NCBI RefSeq assembly: GCF_026230175.1 | Contig: NZ_CP104208.1 | Span: 1,736,001 to 1,800,000, forward strand | Length of the DNA stretch: 64,000 nt | Source of the DNA: Desulfovibrio mangrovi | Lineage (GTDB): Bacteria; Desulfobacterota; Desulfovibrionia; Desulfovibrionales; Desulfovibrionaceae | Reading direction: 5' to 3' | Part shown: in pieces, positions 17,534 to 26,786 of the stretch | Numbering within the stretch: the stretch's first letter is position 1 | Layout of the letters: each line of letters starts with the position of its first letter | Made by a program: the position numbers and the translations under genes | The notes under the pieces: model-generated | What the model saw: the letters and a program-made list of their open reading frames with translations, nothing else | Database searches by the model: none | Told to the model about the DNA's origin: nothing

Positions 17534-18592
17534 ATGACCAGCGCCATAGCCATAGGTCTTGTCCTTGGCGGACTCATCTTCTTTCACGAACTCGGCCACT
17601 TTGCCGTTGCCCGCCTGTTCGGCATAGGCGTTCGGGCCTTCTCTCTCGGCTTCGGTCCTGCCCTGCTCAAGAAGCAGTACGGCAAAACCGAATACCGAGT
17701 TTCCCTCGTTCCGCTGGGAGGCTACGTCTCCCTTGCCGGTGAGAACGACGACAATGACCTTTCCGGTGGCTTTACCGAAGAAGAAAGTTTCATCAACCGC
17801 CCCACATGGCACCGCATGTGCGTCATCGTTGCCGGTCCCCTCGCCAACCTGATTCTGGCCTTCTTCATCTACTGGGGCCTTTTCTGGAGCAGCGGCCAGA
17901 TGCACATGGCACCCGAAATAGGTGAAGTACTTCCCGATGCGCCTGCAGCTGCCGTGGGCATTCACACCGGTGACTCCGTTGTGGATATTGCCGGCACCCC
18001 CATAGTCTTCTGGAATGACATTGCCGACACCGTTGGCAAGAGCAACGGCAAAGAGCTCACCGTCACTGTTGACCGGCAAGGAAAAATCCTGACGTTCAAC
18101 GTGGTGCCCGAGCGTCTTGCCCGCAAGAACATATTCGGCGAAGAGGAAGAAAGCTTCCTCATCGGCATTGCCGCTTCCGGCAAGACCGTTTCGGTGCCCC
18201 TGAGCGGCAGTTCCGCAGCCATCGCCGGACTTGAGCAGACCTGGGAAATGATCGGAATAACCGCGCAAGGCTTTGTCAAGATTGTCCAGCGGGTCGTTCC
18301 GATGGATAACGTTGGCGGCCCCATCATGATCGCACAGATGGTCAGCAAGCAGGCGGAGCACGGCCTTGCCGCGGTGCTGGCGCTGGCCGCACTCATCAGC
18401 GTGAACCTCGGTCTGCTGAACCTGCTGCCCGTGCCTGTCCTTGATGGCGGGCATCTCGTGGTGCTGCTCATTGAAACCGTCATCCGCAGACCGGTACCGC
18501 CCCGCGTGATGGATATAGCCTCCCGCATCGGCATCATGCTGCTCATAACCCTCATGATCTGGGCCACGTTCAACGATGTACGCAGACTCTAG
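17534..18592 (+). CDS. rseP: Site-2 membrane metalloprotease RseP
   Basis: 352-residue inner-membrane zinc protease for regulated intramembrane proteolysis. The HExxH zinc site is in FFHELGHFAVARLF near residue 20, and the third ligand motif is NLLPVPVLDGGHL near the C-terminus. A PDZ domain lies between (about residues 110-190; PDAPAAAVGIHTGDSVVDIAG). At least four membrane segments are visible. No rseA-like anti-sigma gene is adjacent. It ends 17 bases inside the tsaB frame. Confidence 0.93.
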   Translation: MTSAIAIGLVLGGLIFFHELGHFAVARLFGIGVRAFSLGFGPALLKKQYGKTEYRVSLVPLGGYVSLAGENDDNDLSGGFTEEESFINRPTWHRMCVIVAGPLANLILAFFIYWGLFWSSGQMHMAPEIGEVLPDAPAAAVGIHTGDSVVDIAGTPIVFWNDIADTVGKSNGKELTVTVDRQGKILTFNVVPERLARKNIFGEEEESFLIGIAASGKTVSVPLSGSSAAIAGLEQTWEMIGITAQGFVKIVQRVVPMDNVGGPIMIAQMVSKQAEHGLAAVLALAALISVNLGLLNLLPVPVLDGGHLVVLLIETVIRRPVPPRVMDIASRIGIMLLITLMIWATFNDVRRL

Positions 18593-19337
18593 CCTCACTC
18601 TTGTTCTGAACGGCGCGGAAGCGCGTCTGCAGATTGCCTGCGGCAACGGAGCCGAACTCGTCTTTTCACAAGAATGGTTCACTCCCCGTCATGGCATGCA
18701 GGTACTTGTACCGGCTCTCATGGACGGGCTCACCCGCATGGGGCTCACCCTGAACCATGTAGGCCGCATTGCCGTCATCCGTGGCCCGGGATCCTTCACC
18801 GGCCTGCGGCTGGTGCTTTCCACGGCGCTGGGTCTTGCCCGTCCCCTGGGGTTAACCATGGGCGGCATAGACTACATGAATGCCCTCGCGACAGACGCCC
18901 TTGCCATGACCGCAGACGCCCCCGTGTGGACGGTTACGCATGCACGCAGGGGTATTGTACACATTCAGGGCTTCCGCAACGTGAACGGGGAAACTGAAGC
19001 ACTCTGCCCTGCAGATTCCGCCACACTGGAAGAAACTGCCACACGTATCAAGGCAAGCAGCAGCACCCCTGTTCTGCTGGGTTCCGGCTTACGGAAGAAT
19101 CTTGCATTCTTCATGGAACAATGCCCGGAGGCCCTCATCCTGCCCGAACGCTTTGACCATCCCGCACCGGAAACCTTGCTGGCGCTGGCTCAGCACATCG
19201 AATATTCCACAGAGCCGGTTGAGCCACTCTACATCCGCCCCTGCGATGCAGAAGAGAATCTGGACAGCATTGCCGCCGCCAAAGGCCTTGACCCGCAGCA
19301 GGCCCGGGCAACGCTGACAAAGCTCACCACGACATAG
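18576..19337 (+). CDS. tsaB: tRNA N6-threonylcarbamoyladenosine complex dimerization subunit TsaB
   Basis: 253-residue ASKHA-fold protein (YeaZ) that partners TsaD in t6A37 tRNA modification. IAVIRGPGSFTGLRLVLSTA carries the diagnostic GPGSFTGLR. The gene begins inside the end of rseP (17-bp overlap), which suggests coupling. It is the last gene before a strong terminator. A role beyond t6A is not needed to explain the sequence. Confidence 0.9.
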   Translation: MYADSSLTLVLNGAEARLQIACGNGAELVFSQEWFTPRHGMQVLVPALMDGLTRMGLTLNHVGRIAVIRGPGSFTGLRLVLSTALGLARPLGLTMGGIDYMNALATDALAMTADAPVWTVTHARRGIVHIQGFRNVNGETEALCPADSATLEETATRIKASSSTPVLLGSGLRKNLAFFMEQCPEALILPERFDHPAPETLLALAQHIEYSTEPVEPLYIRPCDAEENLDSIAAAKGLDPQQARATLTKLTTT

Positions 19338-19355
19338 CTGCCTCAAGCAAACAAG

Positions 19356-19385
19356 ACCCCGCCTTCATAAGAAGGCGGGGTTTTT
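19356..19385 (+). terminator. Terminator after tsaB
   Basis: ACCCCGCCTTC and GAAGGCGGGGT form an 11-bp stem with an ATAA loop, followed by TTTTC. It ends the uppS-tsaB operon before fliD. Confidence 0.92.
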
Positions 19386-19512
19386 CATTTCCGGACAGGA
19401 TGATGCGTACCTTCGCCGATTGCTGAGCACCTCCACGCTAAAGAAACCGGATTCTCAGCCGATAGGTATTACCGGAGGCATAGTTTGTCCCGCTTCTTCC
19501 CCAAGCACATGC

Positions 19513-19528
19513 TGGCACCAGCCTTGCA
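19513..19528 (+). promoter_or_regulatory. Sigma-54 promoter of fliDS
   Basis: TGGCACCAGCCTTGCA matches the sigma-54 consensus TGGCAC-N5-TTGC exactly, with GG and GC at -24 and -12. It lies about 50 bp upstream of the fliD start and points toward it. Flagellar genes in this group are often RpoN-dependent. Confidence 0.85.
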
Positions 19529-19578
19529 CTGCATTGAGTGGAGTATTCTATCTGGGAAAAAAATGCCCGAGGTATCTT

Positions 19579-21309
19579 ATGGCTGAATTAATGTCTGGCG
19601 GTATACATTTTTCCGGTCTCGCATCCGGTAGCGATTTCGATTCGATGATCACTCAGCTCAAAAAAGTTGAGTCCATCCAGATGAATCGCATGAAGCTGTG
19701 GAAGGGCGACTGGCAAAAACGTGTTGATGCCTTCGGCACCATCAACACGGAAATTCAGAATTTCCAAAGCACGGTCCAGAAAATGGATACCATGGCGGAA
19801 TTTCTTGCAAAATCCGCCACCAGTTCGTTTGACACCGTTGCCACCGCCACCACGGACTCCAAAGCTTCCGAAGGCGTATACAAGATAGAGGTCGGACAGC
19901 TGGCTAAAAACTCCATGTGGACCTACAACACCGGATTTGCCAGCAAGACCGCCAAGGTCAATACGTCCGGCGCAAACCAGACATTTCAGTATACTTACAA
20001 GGGTAAACAGCGCACCCTGACGGTTGCCAGCAACACCACCGTCGAGGGGCTGGTCAACCTCATCAATTCCGATCCGCAGAACCCCGGAGTCAAGGCTGCG
20101 CTCATCAAGAACGGAGATCAATACAACCTGCAGATTCGGGGTATGGGTCTTGGCGCCGCGAACGCATTGAGCATTGATGCCGGCACCAATCTCACCAACC
20201 TGCAGGCACCGGACAGCCCTCTTACCAACTGGAACTATCAGGCTGCCCAGAATGCCTTGATTCGGGTCAACGACTGGCCAGCAGGCAGCTTCATCGAATC
20301 GTCGTCCAACACGGTTTCGGAAGTCATTGAGGGCCTTACCATCAACCTCAAGGATGTAGGCACAACCCAACTCACCGTCGGAACAGATCTCGAGAAGATC
20401 AAGCAGAACATTCAGGACTTCGTGGACGGCATGAACGCCGTGCGAACTAAAATGCTTGAGCTGACCAAAGTTGACTCCAACGCAAAGGCATCCGACCCCA
20501 ACGATGAAAGCTCACAGTTCGACGCGGAAAAAGGATCGGTTCTTACCGGTAACTACGGTGTGCAACTGCTTTCATCGCGCCTGAAATTGGCCGTTTCCGG
20601 CAGAGCCGAAGGTTTTGACTACTATTCCGACGCCAACGGCGGGGAAGGCGACTATTATTCCACGCTGGCGCATATCGGCATTCTCACCGTAGCGGACCAG
20701 AGCGACAAGGATAACGGCCTGCTGCGCGTCGACATGGAAAAACTTGATGAAGCCCTTGCCAAAGATCCCACGGCCGTTGCGGAACTCTTTGCAGCGGACG
20801 GTATCGGCACCACGGATTCCCAGGATTTTTCCTTCTACTCGCAGGTCAAGGGAATCACCAAGCCCGGCATTTATGACGTCAGCTATGATGTGGATGCCAC
20901 CGGCAACATCATCAATGCCAAGATAGGCGGACAGAACGCCAAGGTTGACCAGAATACTCACCAGATTTCATCTCTTACCGGCGACTCTCGCGGTATGGTC
21001 ATTCAGGTGAACAACCTCGTTGCGGGAAGCTATTCCGACACGGTCCGTCTCAAACAGGGCAAGGCCGGTCAGATGGACGCCCTCCTCAAGGATGTGCTCA
21101 GCTCGGACGGAACGTTGAAAATTATCGAGAAGAACTATGAAGATATCATGGATGAGATCGATAAGAAGATAGAACGCGAGACATCGCGAATCATCCGCTG
21201 GGAACGCTCCATGCGATTGAAATTTGCCCGGCTGGAATCAACGCTCACGAAATACAACGGCCAGATGGAATCCCTGAACAAGCAGGTAGCCCAACTGGCG
21301 CAGCAGTAG
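19579..21309 (+). CDS. fliD: Flagellar filament capping protein FliD
   Basis: 576-residue cap protein (HAP2) that sits on the filament tip and helps flagellin polymerise. The N-terminal FliD domain starts SGGIHFSGLASGSDFDSMI. The C-terminal FliD domain includes a conserved GYYSTLAHIGI-like region (here DYYSTLAHIGILTV), and the end is coiled coil (SLNKQVAQLAQQ). The start MAELMSGG has GAGG about 8 bases upstream. An in-frame ATG-like start at 19420 would lie before the sigma-54 promoter and is rejected. Followed after 9 bp by fliS. Confidence 0.92.
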   Translation: MAELMSGGIHFSGLASGSDFDSMITQLKKVESIQMNRMKLWKGDWQKRVDAFGTINTEIQNFQSTVQKMDTMAEFLAKSATSSFDTVATATTDSKASEGVYKIEVGQLAKNSMWTYNTGFASKTAKVNTSGANQTFQYTYKGKQRTLTVASNTTVEGLVNLINSDPQNPGVKAALIKNGDQYNLQIRGMGLGAANALSIDAGTNLTNLQAPDSPLTNWNYQAAQNALIRVNDWPAGSFIESSSNTVSEVIEGLTINLKDVGTTQLTVGTDLEKIKQNIQDFVDGMNAVRTKMLELTKVDSNAKASDPNDESSQFDAEKGSVLTGNYGVQLLSSRLKLAVSGRAEGFDYYSDANGGEGDYYSTLAHIGILTVADQSDKDNGLLRVDMEKLDEALAKDPTAVAELFAADGIGTTDSQDFSFYSQVKGITKPGIYDVSYDVDATGNIINAKIGGQNAKVDQNTHQISSLTGDSRGMVIQVNNLVAGSYSDTVRLKQGKAGQMDALLKDVLSSDGTLKIIEKNYEDIMDEIDKKIERETSRIIRWERSMRLKFARLESTLTKYNGQMESLNKQVAQLAQQ

Positions 21310-21318
21310 GAGAACTAA

Positions 21319-22074
21319 ATGCAGAAAGCAGCCAAAGCATATTTCCAGACACAGGTGGCCACCACCTCGCAGGGGAAGCTGCTCCTGATGCTCTATGACG
21401 GCTGCATCAAATTCCTCAATCAGGCAAAAATCAAGATCGAAGAACGCGATTACGCCCAAAAGGGAATACTTATTTCCAAGGCGCTCGATGTCATCAACGA
21501 ACTCGATAGCAGCCTGAATGCGGAAAAGGGCGGCGAACTGGCGGAGAACCTGCACAAACTGTACTTCTACTGCTCAACCCGACTGCTCAACGCCAACCTC
21601 AAGATGGACATTGGCTACATTGACGAGGTCATCAAGATTCTGTCCGGCCTGCGCAGCGCGTATGCCCAGATCATAGATACGCCCGAAGCCACAGCGGCGG
21701 CCGCCATGACCACCCCCGTACAAACGGGACAGACGCATGTGTCCCATGTTCCGGCAGGCGGCATTCCCAAACCTGCGGCCTTTGGCGCCAAGGCACCGTT
21801 GCCCAAGGCAAACGCATTTGCCATGCAGACACAGGCGGCTACGGCACCTGCCCCGGCTAAAGCAACAGTTCAGACTCCCCCGCAGGCTCAGACGGCCTCA
21901 CCCGCACCGCAACAGAAGCAACAAACGGTGCAGGAAACCGCCGCAAAGACACCGCCTGAACCGGCCATACCGCAAGAAAAGGCAGCCAACGACACCACTC
22001 CTCTGGACTTTTCCGGCAGACGCCTTTCCGGCGCCGCCATGTACAGAAAAATCGCAGCGCACAATACCCCATAA
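21319..22074 (+). CDS. fliS: Flagellin export chaperone FliS with long Ala/Pro/Gln-rich tail
   Basis: 251 residues. The first about 125 residues match FliS (KAYFQTQVATTSQGKLLLMLYDGCIKFL), the cytoplasmic chaperone that binds flagellin before secretion. The remaining roughly 120 residues are low-complexity, rich in Ala, Pro, Gln and Thr, and about double the usual FliS length. The tail ends LDFSGRRLSGAAMYRKIAAHN, which looks like a conserved short motif rather than random sequence. GGAG lies 6-7 bases before the ATG. Cotranscribed with fliD. Confidence 0.88.
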   Translation: MQKAAKAYFQTQVATTSQGKLLLMLYDGCIKFLNQAKIKIEERDYAQKGILISKALDVINELDSSLNAEKGGELAENLHKLYFYCSTRLLNANLKMDIGYIDEVIKILSGLRSAYAQIIDTPEATAAAAMTTPVQTGQTHVSHVPAGGIPKPAAFGAKAPLPKANAFAMQTQAATAPAPAKATVQTPPQAQTASPAPQQKQQTVQETAAKTPPEPAIPQEKAANDTTPLDFSGRRLSGAAMYRKIAAHNTP

Positions 22075-22080
22075 AGAAAA

Positions 22081-22111
22081 AGCGGGAGGCCGAAACCTCC
22101 CGCTTCTTTTT
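22081..22111. terminator. Bidirectional terminator after fliS
   Basis: AGCGGGAGG and CCTCCCGCT pair over a 6-base loop and are followed by TCTTTTTT on the plus strand. The A-rich sequence before the stem gives T's on the minus strand, so it can also end the convergent lipoprotein gene. Confidence 0.88.
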
Positions 22112-22132
22112 TCATCCATCGGACAACGAAGG

Positions 22133-22900
22133 CTAGAAAGCCTTGTTGCCTCCTTGCGCCTCGGCCTCACGTTCTTCCCGCCGCAAAGGCTCCGTCCACG
22201 CGAGAAGCGGCTTGGCCATGTCGCGGGACAGGGCCTGCATGATGGCTCCGGTAGGGTCGGATGGCAGACGGGTCCGCGCCGAAAAAATGATGTAATCTCT
22301 GGTCAGCTCGCTCTGCATCATGCCCGCATGTGCCATGGACCAGATAAGTGCGCCAGTTGCGGTATCATACACCTCGACCTGCAATGCCACATACGTGTCA
22401 CTGACCGAACCGCCTGCCATGTAGTTAGTGATGTACCCGCCCACCGCAAGGTCGGCACCACGCTGCCGGGCAAGAGAGATAGCCCGCTCCGGCGTATAGT
22501 AATCGGCGTAATCAGCAAACTCGATGATGGGAAAAACCTCCTGTGCCAACCAGTTCTGCCACACCATGCGCGAAAGCTCACGACTGATATGGCGCCCCTG
22601 CGCCACATCCATCTTGGGCATGAAGGGGAAGAACAGAACCGACGGCTGCACCACGGGCTCCTCTTTGGGGCGCAGATAAACCTGCACAGGCCCCTTGCGC
22701 ACCCATTGATCCCAAACGATCTGGGGCGTGGACCCCAGCGACGAATTTAAGGCGTCGGGCGCCATCCTGTCCGCCGACTCTTTGACGCTGTCAGGGATAA
22801 ATCCGGAAACGCTCTCGGTCACCTTGGAGCCTGAGCATCCGAGCAGCATAGCTGCTGCCAAAACAAAGGCAATATATACGCACCGTTGCAGATAGAGCAT
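22133..22900 (-). CDS. Putative lipoprotein, CsgG/FlgO-like
   Basis: 255 residues. A lipobox (MLLGCSGS, Cys at about residue 22) follows a hydrophobic N-terminus, so it is probably a lipid-anchored envelope protein. The middle (FFPFMPKMDVAQGRHISREL, then RGADLAVGGYITNYM and VALQVEVYDTATGALIWS) resembles the CsgG/GNA1162/FlgO-like fold, in which a short-lived alpha/beta domain assembles at the outer membrane. The ATG at 22900 has AGAAGG about 9 bases upstream; a TTG 9 bases earlier is the alternative. Lying tail-to-tail with fliDS makes a flagellar or surface role possible, but that is inference. Confidence 0.55.
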   Translation of the reverse strand: MLYLQRCVYIAFVLAAAMLLGCSGSKVTESVSGFIPDSVKESADRMAPDALNSSLGSTPQIVWDQWVRKGPVQVYLRPKEEPVVQPSVLFFPFMPKMDVAQGRHISRELSRMVWQNWLAQEVFPIIEFADYADYYTPERAISLARQRGADLAVGGYITNYMAGGSVSDTYVALQVEVYDTATGALIWSMAHAGMMQSELTRDYIIFSARTRLPSDPTGAIMQALSRDMAKPLLAWTEPLRREEREAEAQGGNKAF

Positions 22901-23125
22901 AATACCCAACCTTCTAGCTTCGTTCGTCAGGATTGCATCACGCCATTACGTGACATCCCACAAAATGCAAGATCAATGCCTGATTTAGGCTTAGCTGAGA
23001 AAGCGAGAGGAGCGGGACAGAACCCACAAGAGTACGGGATATCCCTGCGAAGAGGCGGAGGGCAAAAGCACGGCAGCTGACAGAGGGCAACCCTGCCGAT
23101 ACACTGCGAATAAACTGGGAAAGAA

Positions 23126-23461
23126 CTACTGAATCCTGTCCGTGGGAGACGGAACACTCTGCATGGAATCGAGCAATTGGGCGCGAGAGCGTACCAGCGA
23201 GCTATGGAGTTCCAGACGGCGCTGCGCGGAAAGACGACGAAATTCCAAACGTTCCGTCAATTCAATGAGCTGCCTCACCTCGCTGCGAATGCGTTGAATG
23301 CGGGCGGTTCTGTCTGGCACATCGGGATGGACCAATTCAGCAATACCAGCCAGCTCCTGCAGTTCGACAGCGAGCAGGCGGATACTCTCCGGAGATATCT
23401 TGCGAGAATATCGTATCCGGTCACGAATCTCTTCCGCTATGCGCTTCAGCCATCCGAACAT
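23126..23461 (-). CDS. Small hypothetical charged protein
   Basis: 111-residue protein, not recognised. The start MFGWLKRIAEEIRDRIRYS has GGAG 7 bases upstream. The frame also extends 103 codons further upstream, but that part overlaps the neighbouring Yip1-like gene and reads as shadow sequence. The product is almost all predicted alpha-helix, rich in Arg, Glu and Leu with heptad-like spacing (RTARIQRIRSEVRQLIELTE), so a coiled coil is likely. It is the last gene of the minus-strand run that contains the zinc-ribbon/Yip1 paralogues. Confidence 0.55.
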   Translation of the reverse strand: MFGWLKRIAEEIRDRIRYSRKISPESIRLLAVELQELAGIAELVHPDVPDRTARIQRIRSEVRQLIELTERLEFRRLSAQRRLELHSSLVRSRAQLLDSMQSVPSPTDRIQ

Positions 23462-23490
23462 ATCGCACTCCGGCTTTATCGACAGCCCGC

Positions 23491-24828
23491 CTAGACTCCC
23501 GCTCCCGTCTCCAGCCCCATCATCCAGAATACTGCAACAAGAATAAGCATGCATACAGGCAAAACGGCCAGTATAGTCTGTTTCCAGTCCGCCTCGTGGG
23601 CATGACGCAAACCGACGAACACCAGCGCGAGGAACCAGAGCTGCGCACCAATGGTGCCCACGAGAGGCAGAACACCCGCCAGTCCGGCCGCACTGCTGTA
23701 AGCAATGACACGGAAGGTGGTTGCAAAGGATTTGCATCTGGAAAAGGAGATGCGCAGCAACAGATGGCACAGCACGGCCATGACCAGAAGCCTGCCCAAA
23801 GCGACCCCGAAAAGCCCACCGGCCATGAGCCCCAGAGAGACCCCTTCAGGCGATGCCGAAGGCAGGGCAAGACCGGCCGCGTGCAGGGAGTCTCCCCACA
23901 AGCTGTACAAAAGCGCCAGAGCGCCGGTTTCCAACCCCACGGCAAGCAGCATGGTCAGCAGGAAGAACAAAAGGGGCGCTGCGAAGCCACCGGCCCCTTG
24001 AATACAACTGAAAAAGTGAGTCGGCGAAAACAGTGCCTGACGGAGGGTTTCTGACCATGCGGCAACAAGGCTGAGCTTGCCGCGATTCTCCCAGGGAATC
24101 TGCATCTCCACGGAAGAATGACGGATAAAGGCACTTACGCCGGAATGATCGCCTTCCCCCATGGCGGCAATGGCATCCCATATGTCGCCCTTACCGCCGT
24201 GATCTTCAAAATCACTGATGGTGCCGAGATGTCTGTGGGGCTTGGATGCAGAAGCCTTCGCAGCATCGGCCTCCTCGGCCGCATGTTGCTCATCGGCGTA
24301 AGCATCCGCCTCGGGGGAATAGACAGCCTCATCGTCGTATCGGTCTGCGTCATGCTCCGCAGCCGGTTCCGCTAGGTCAGCTTCCTCGTCATATGCATCA
24401 TCGTCTGCCCAGCGATTCTCGTCGACGACCTGGCCGTAGCTCTCATCACCGCGTTCTTCAACCACGGCGACAGGTTCATACGTGTCAGGCGTATCAGGCG
24501 AGTCAGGCAAATCCCCGAAAGATTCCTCGCTGTCCTGCTCCACATCATCTGCTTCCGGCTCGACCTGCGCGACATACGTAACGGGCGTAACGGGCGTAGT
24601 GTCGGGCTGGGTCTGCTCAGCCACATCCCGCAGAGCCGGATGCACATAGGGAGAATCCTCGACCGCAATGGGCTCTACCGCCGGTTCGGCCTCCGGGAGA
24701 TCCACGACATACTCCCGAAAACGAAACTTGAAACGGCACTTGGGGCAGGTCGCAAGCTGGGCCGTGGGTGGAATCTTCGCAAGGTCCACCTGGCGTTCGA
24801 ACAGACATTCAGGACAACGTATGAGCAT
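23491..24828 (-). CDS. Zinc-ribbon/Yip1-like membrane protein, paralogue 4
   Basis: 445 residues in three parts. Residues 1-40 are an MJ0042-type zinc ribbon (CPEC and CPKC pairs). Residues about 50-215 are a very acidic, low-complexity linker (repeated Glu, Asp, Ala, Tyr). The C-terminal 200 residues carry about five membrane segments resembling a Yip1/YIF1 domain and end with the shared motif VGLRHAHE. The protein is the longest of four tandem paralogues because of the linker. Function unknown; the family is usually only annotated by its domains. Confidence 0.65.
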   Translation of the reverse strand: MLIRCPECLFERQVDLAKIPPTAQLATCPKCRFKFRFREYVVDLPEAEPAVEPIAVEDSPYVHPALRDVAEQTQPDTTPVTPVTYVAQVEPEADDVEQDSEESFGDLPDSPDTPDTYEPVAVVEERGDESYGQVVDENRWADDDAYDEEADLAEPAAEHDADRYDDEAVYSPEADAYADEQHAAEEADAAKASASKPHRHLGTISDFEDHGGKGDIWDAIAAMGEGDHSGVSAFIRHSSVEMQIPWENRGKLSLVAAWSETLRQALFSPTHFFSCIQGAGGFAAPLLFFLLTMLLAVGLETGALALLYSLWGDSLHAAGLALPSASPEGVSLGLMAGGLFGVALGRLLVMAVLCHLLLRISFSRCKSFATTFRVIAYSSAAGLAGVLPLVGTIGAQLWFLALVFVGLRHAHEADWKQTILAVLPVCMLILVAVFWMMGLETGAGV

Positions 24829-24958
24829 GAACTATCCCTTTAAAAAATATAACCCATTGTACGACCTGCATATTGGCAAATCAAGAGAGAGAGCCAAAAA
24901 GCGCACAAATTATAAAAATATTTTTAAATCAACACAATAGGAAAGAATATGCGGCAAT

Positions 24959-25801
24959 TTACAGCAAGCCGAGGTCACGCATGGTCAGGCCCACGATGAC
25001 GAGCAGCGAGAGGAACAGCAAACCAACGGAAGGCAGCACGCGCCCTGTGGTAGTTCCGTGCACCGTTTTCAACCCTACCACGATGATCCACAGACGCATC
25101 AACCCGCCAATCAACGCACCGACAACCGGAACGATACTCAGCAGATCCGCAGCGCTGGAATAACACACCACGCGCATGGTTGCCCGCGAGCCCCCCTTGG
25201 CCACACCGGTCAGCACCAGCCCCAGATGCAATATGCCGGAAAGAGCGTACAGATACAGGGTCAGTACAACGGGACTGAAAAACAGAAGTTGCACCAGTTC
25301 CCCCACATCTGCCACGGATCCGGTAAAGGCCTCCGGCAAAATGGGGTTACCCACGGCCGTCTGCCAGAATGTCTCAAGTCCTATCCCCAGCAGAGAGGCA
25401 ATCATATAGTAGCTGAACGGCACAAGAAAGGAGACCTCACGGCTCATCGTAGCAAAGAACCCCTGAGGACGCTGAAGGATATGCCGGGTAGTGGCAATGA
25501 AGGCGTTAACAAAGCCCACCTCCCTGGCGTGTGCCCAAATCTCGGCTTCCGCCTGTTTGGGCTGCGCCCACGAAGGCATGGGGCCTTCTTCCGGAGCACC
25601 ACGGTACGACTGCTCATCCTCTTCATACGCGGTTCCGGCGTCGCCGGAATCCAGAGAAAAATCCGGCTCGTTTTCGTCAACGGCATCACGAAAGCGGAAA
25701 CGATGCCCGCATTCCGGACAAGTCGCGAACGTCACGGAAGGCTTCAGAACAGCTTCATCCACTTCTTTGCCATATCCACACTGGGGACAACGAATTTCCA
25801 T
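24959..25801 (-). CDS. Zinc-ribbon/Yip1-like membrane protein, paralogue 3
   Basis: 280 residues. The start MEIRCPQCGYGKEVDEAV is chosen because AAGGA lies 6 bases before it and the zinc ribbon then begins at residue 5; upstream in-frame sequence is untypical. The ribbon (CPQC...CPEC) is followed by a short acidic linker and a Yip1-like region from about residue 80 with five hydrophobic segments. The shared C-terminal motif reads VGLKTVHG. Downstream, an AT-rich 130-bp gap separates it from paralogue 4. Confidence 0.65.
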   Translation of the reverse strand: MEIRCPQCGYGKEVDEAVLKPSVTFATCPECGHRFRFRDAVDENEPDFSLDSGDAGTAYEEDEQSYRGAPEEGPMPSWAQPKQAEAEIWAHAREVGFVNAFIATTRHILQRPQGFFATMSREVSFLVPFSYYMIASLLGIGLETFWQTAVGNPILPEAFTGSVADVGELVQLLFFSPVVLTLYLYALSGILHLGLVLTGVAKGGSRATMRVVCYSSAADLLSIVPVVGALIGGLMRLWIIVVGLKTVHGTTTGRVLPSVGLLFLSLLVIVGLTMRDLGLL

Positions 25802-25968
25802 GCAGAATCCTTGCGTTATCAGAGTACCCGCATTCCGGCGGCAACGGCCGGCATACGTAGCGGCTGCCGCCTTTGCAGGCTGCAACAGCTCCCGACTTGT
25901 ACGGAAAAAACCGCTTCACGGCAAATGTCTAGATGAGGGCAGGCCTGCTGCCATGATAAAAAACAGGC

Positions 25969-26733
25969 TCAAGAAGGAAAGGCAACCCAGCCGATTGCCA
26001 TGGACACGAGCCATGCTGCAGCCGAAACATGCAAAGCCATGACGGGCAGCACCCTGCTCCACGGTGAACGGTGGGCAAGGCGAAGCCCCACAGTCTGCAC
26101 GCCCAGCCACCAGATAAGGGCAAGGTATGCGCCGTTGCCGGGGAGAACGACAAACAGCCAGCAGGCAGAGGCATAGCAGACCGTCTGCAGGGTAACGGCA
26201 TATCCCCGCTCTCCGGACTGGGCAAGCCGGAGAAGGACATGCAGAAGCCCGGAGTACAAAACGATGGGGATGGGAAGCAATACCGGAACCAGCAGAGCGT
26301 AGCGGACAAACTCGGCCAGTGAAAGACGTGCCGGAAGAAACTCCACCACAGAGATCAACGGAACAGAACTCGGAAGCAGCACGGGTAACAGGAACAGAAG
26401 AAGATACAGCAGCCCCTGCTGTAACAAGGGAGTCACGGCGGCCACCTGCATGGCGAACCATAACGCCCTGCGATCCCAGATCCCCTCAAACGACATACCG
26501 AAAACCCGCTGCTGATAGAACAGCACACACCACACCCGCTCGCCAAAGCTTCCGGCAAAGCCCCCGTCTTCTGGACCGGAAGGCTGCTGAGAGCCAAGCT
26601 CAGTTTCAGCGTAAGAGGCCGCTATTTTCTGCCCTTCACGCTCCCTGCGGCTCGCGAACTCATCCTCCTGCCCGGAAGCAGAATCTGAAACACGCCCGGG
26701 TCTACAGGAGTCCTCGTGAAAACCATCAGTCAT
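25969..26733 (-). CDS. Yip1-like membrane protein without zinc ribbon, paralogue 2
   Basis: 254 residues. It lacks the Cys pairs of its neighbours: the N-terminal about 65 residues are acidic and polar. The rest (from FGERVWCVLFYQQRVF) aligns by pattern with the membrane part of the paralogues, with five hydrophobic segments and the shared motif VGLRLAHRSPWSRVLP. Loss of the zinc ribbon makes it a divergent copy. Its ribosome binding site is weak, and the gap to paralogue 1 is only about 50 bp, so it is probably cotranscribed. Confidence 0.6.
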   Translation of the reverse strand: MTDGFHEDSCRPGRVSDSASGQEDEFASRREREGQKIAASYAETELGSQQPSGPEDGGFAGSFGERVWCVLFYQQRVFGMSFEGIWDRRALWFAMQVAAVTPLLQQGLLYLLLFLLPVLLPSSVPLISVVEFLPARLSLAEFVRYALLVPVLLPIPIVLYSGLLHVLLRLAQSGERGYAVTLQTVCYASACWLFVVLPGNGAYLALIWWLGVQTVGLRLAHRSPWSRVLPVMALHVSAAAWLVSMAIGWVAFPS

Positions 26734-26786
26734 GCGGAATACCCTGCCTCACGAAAAAGACACAGGAGACAGGCAGGAAAAAGGTA

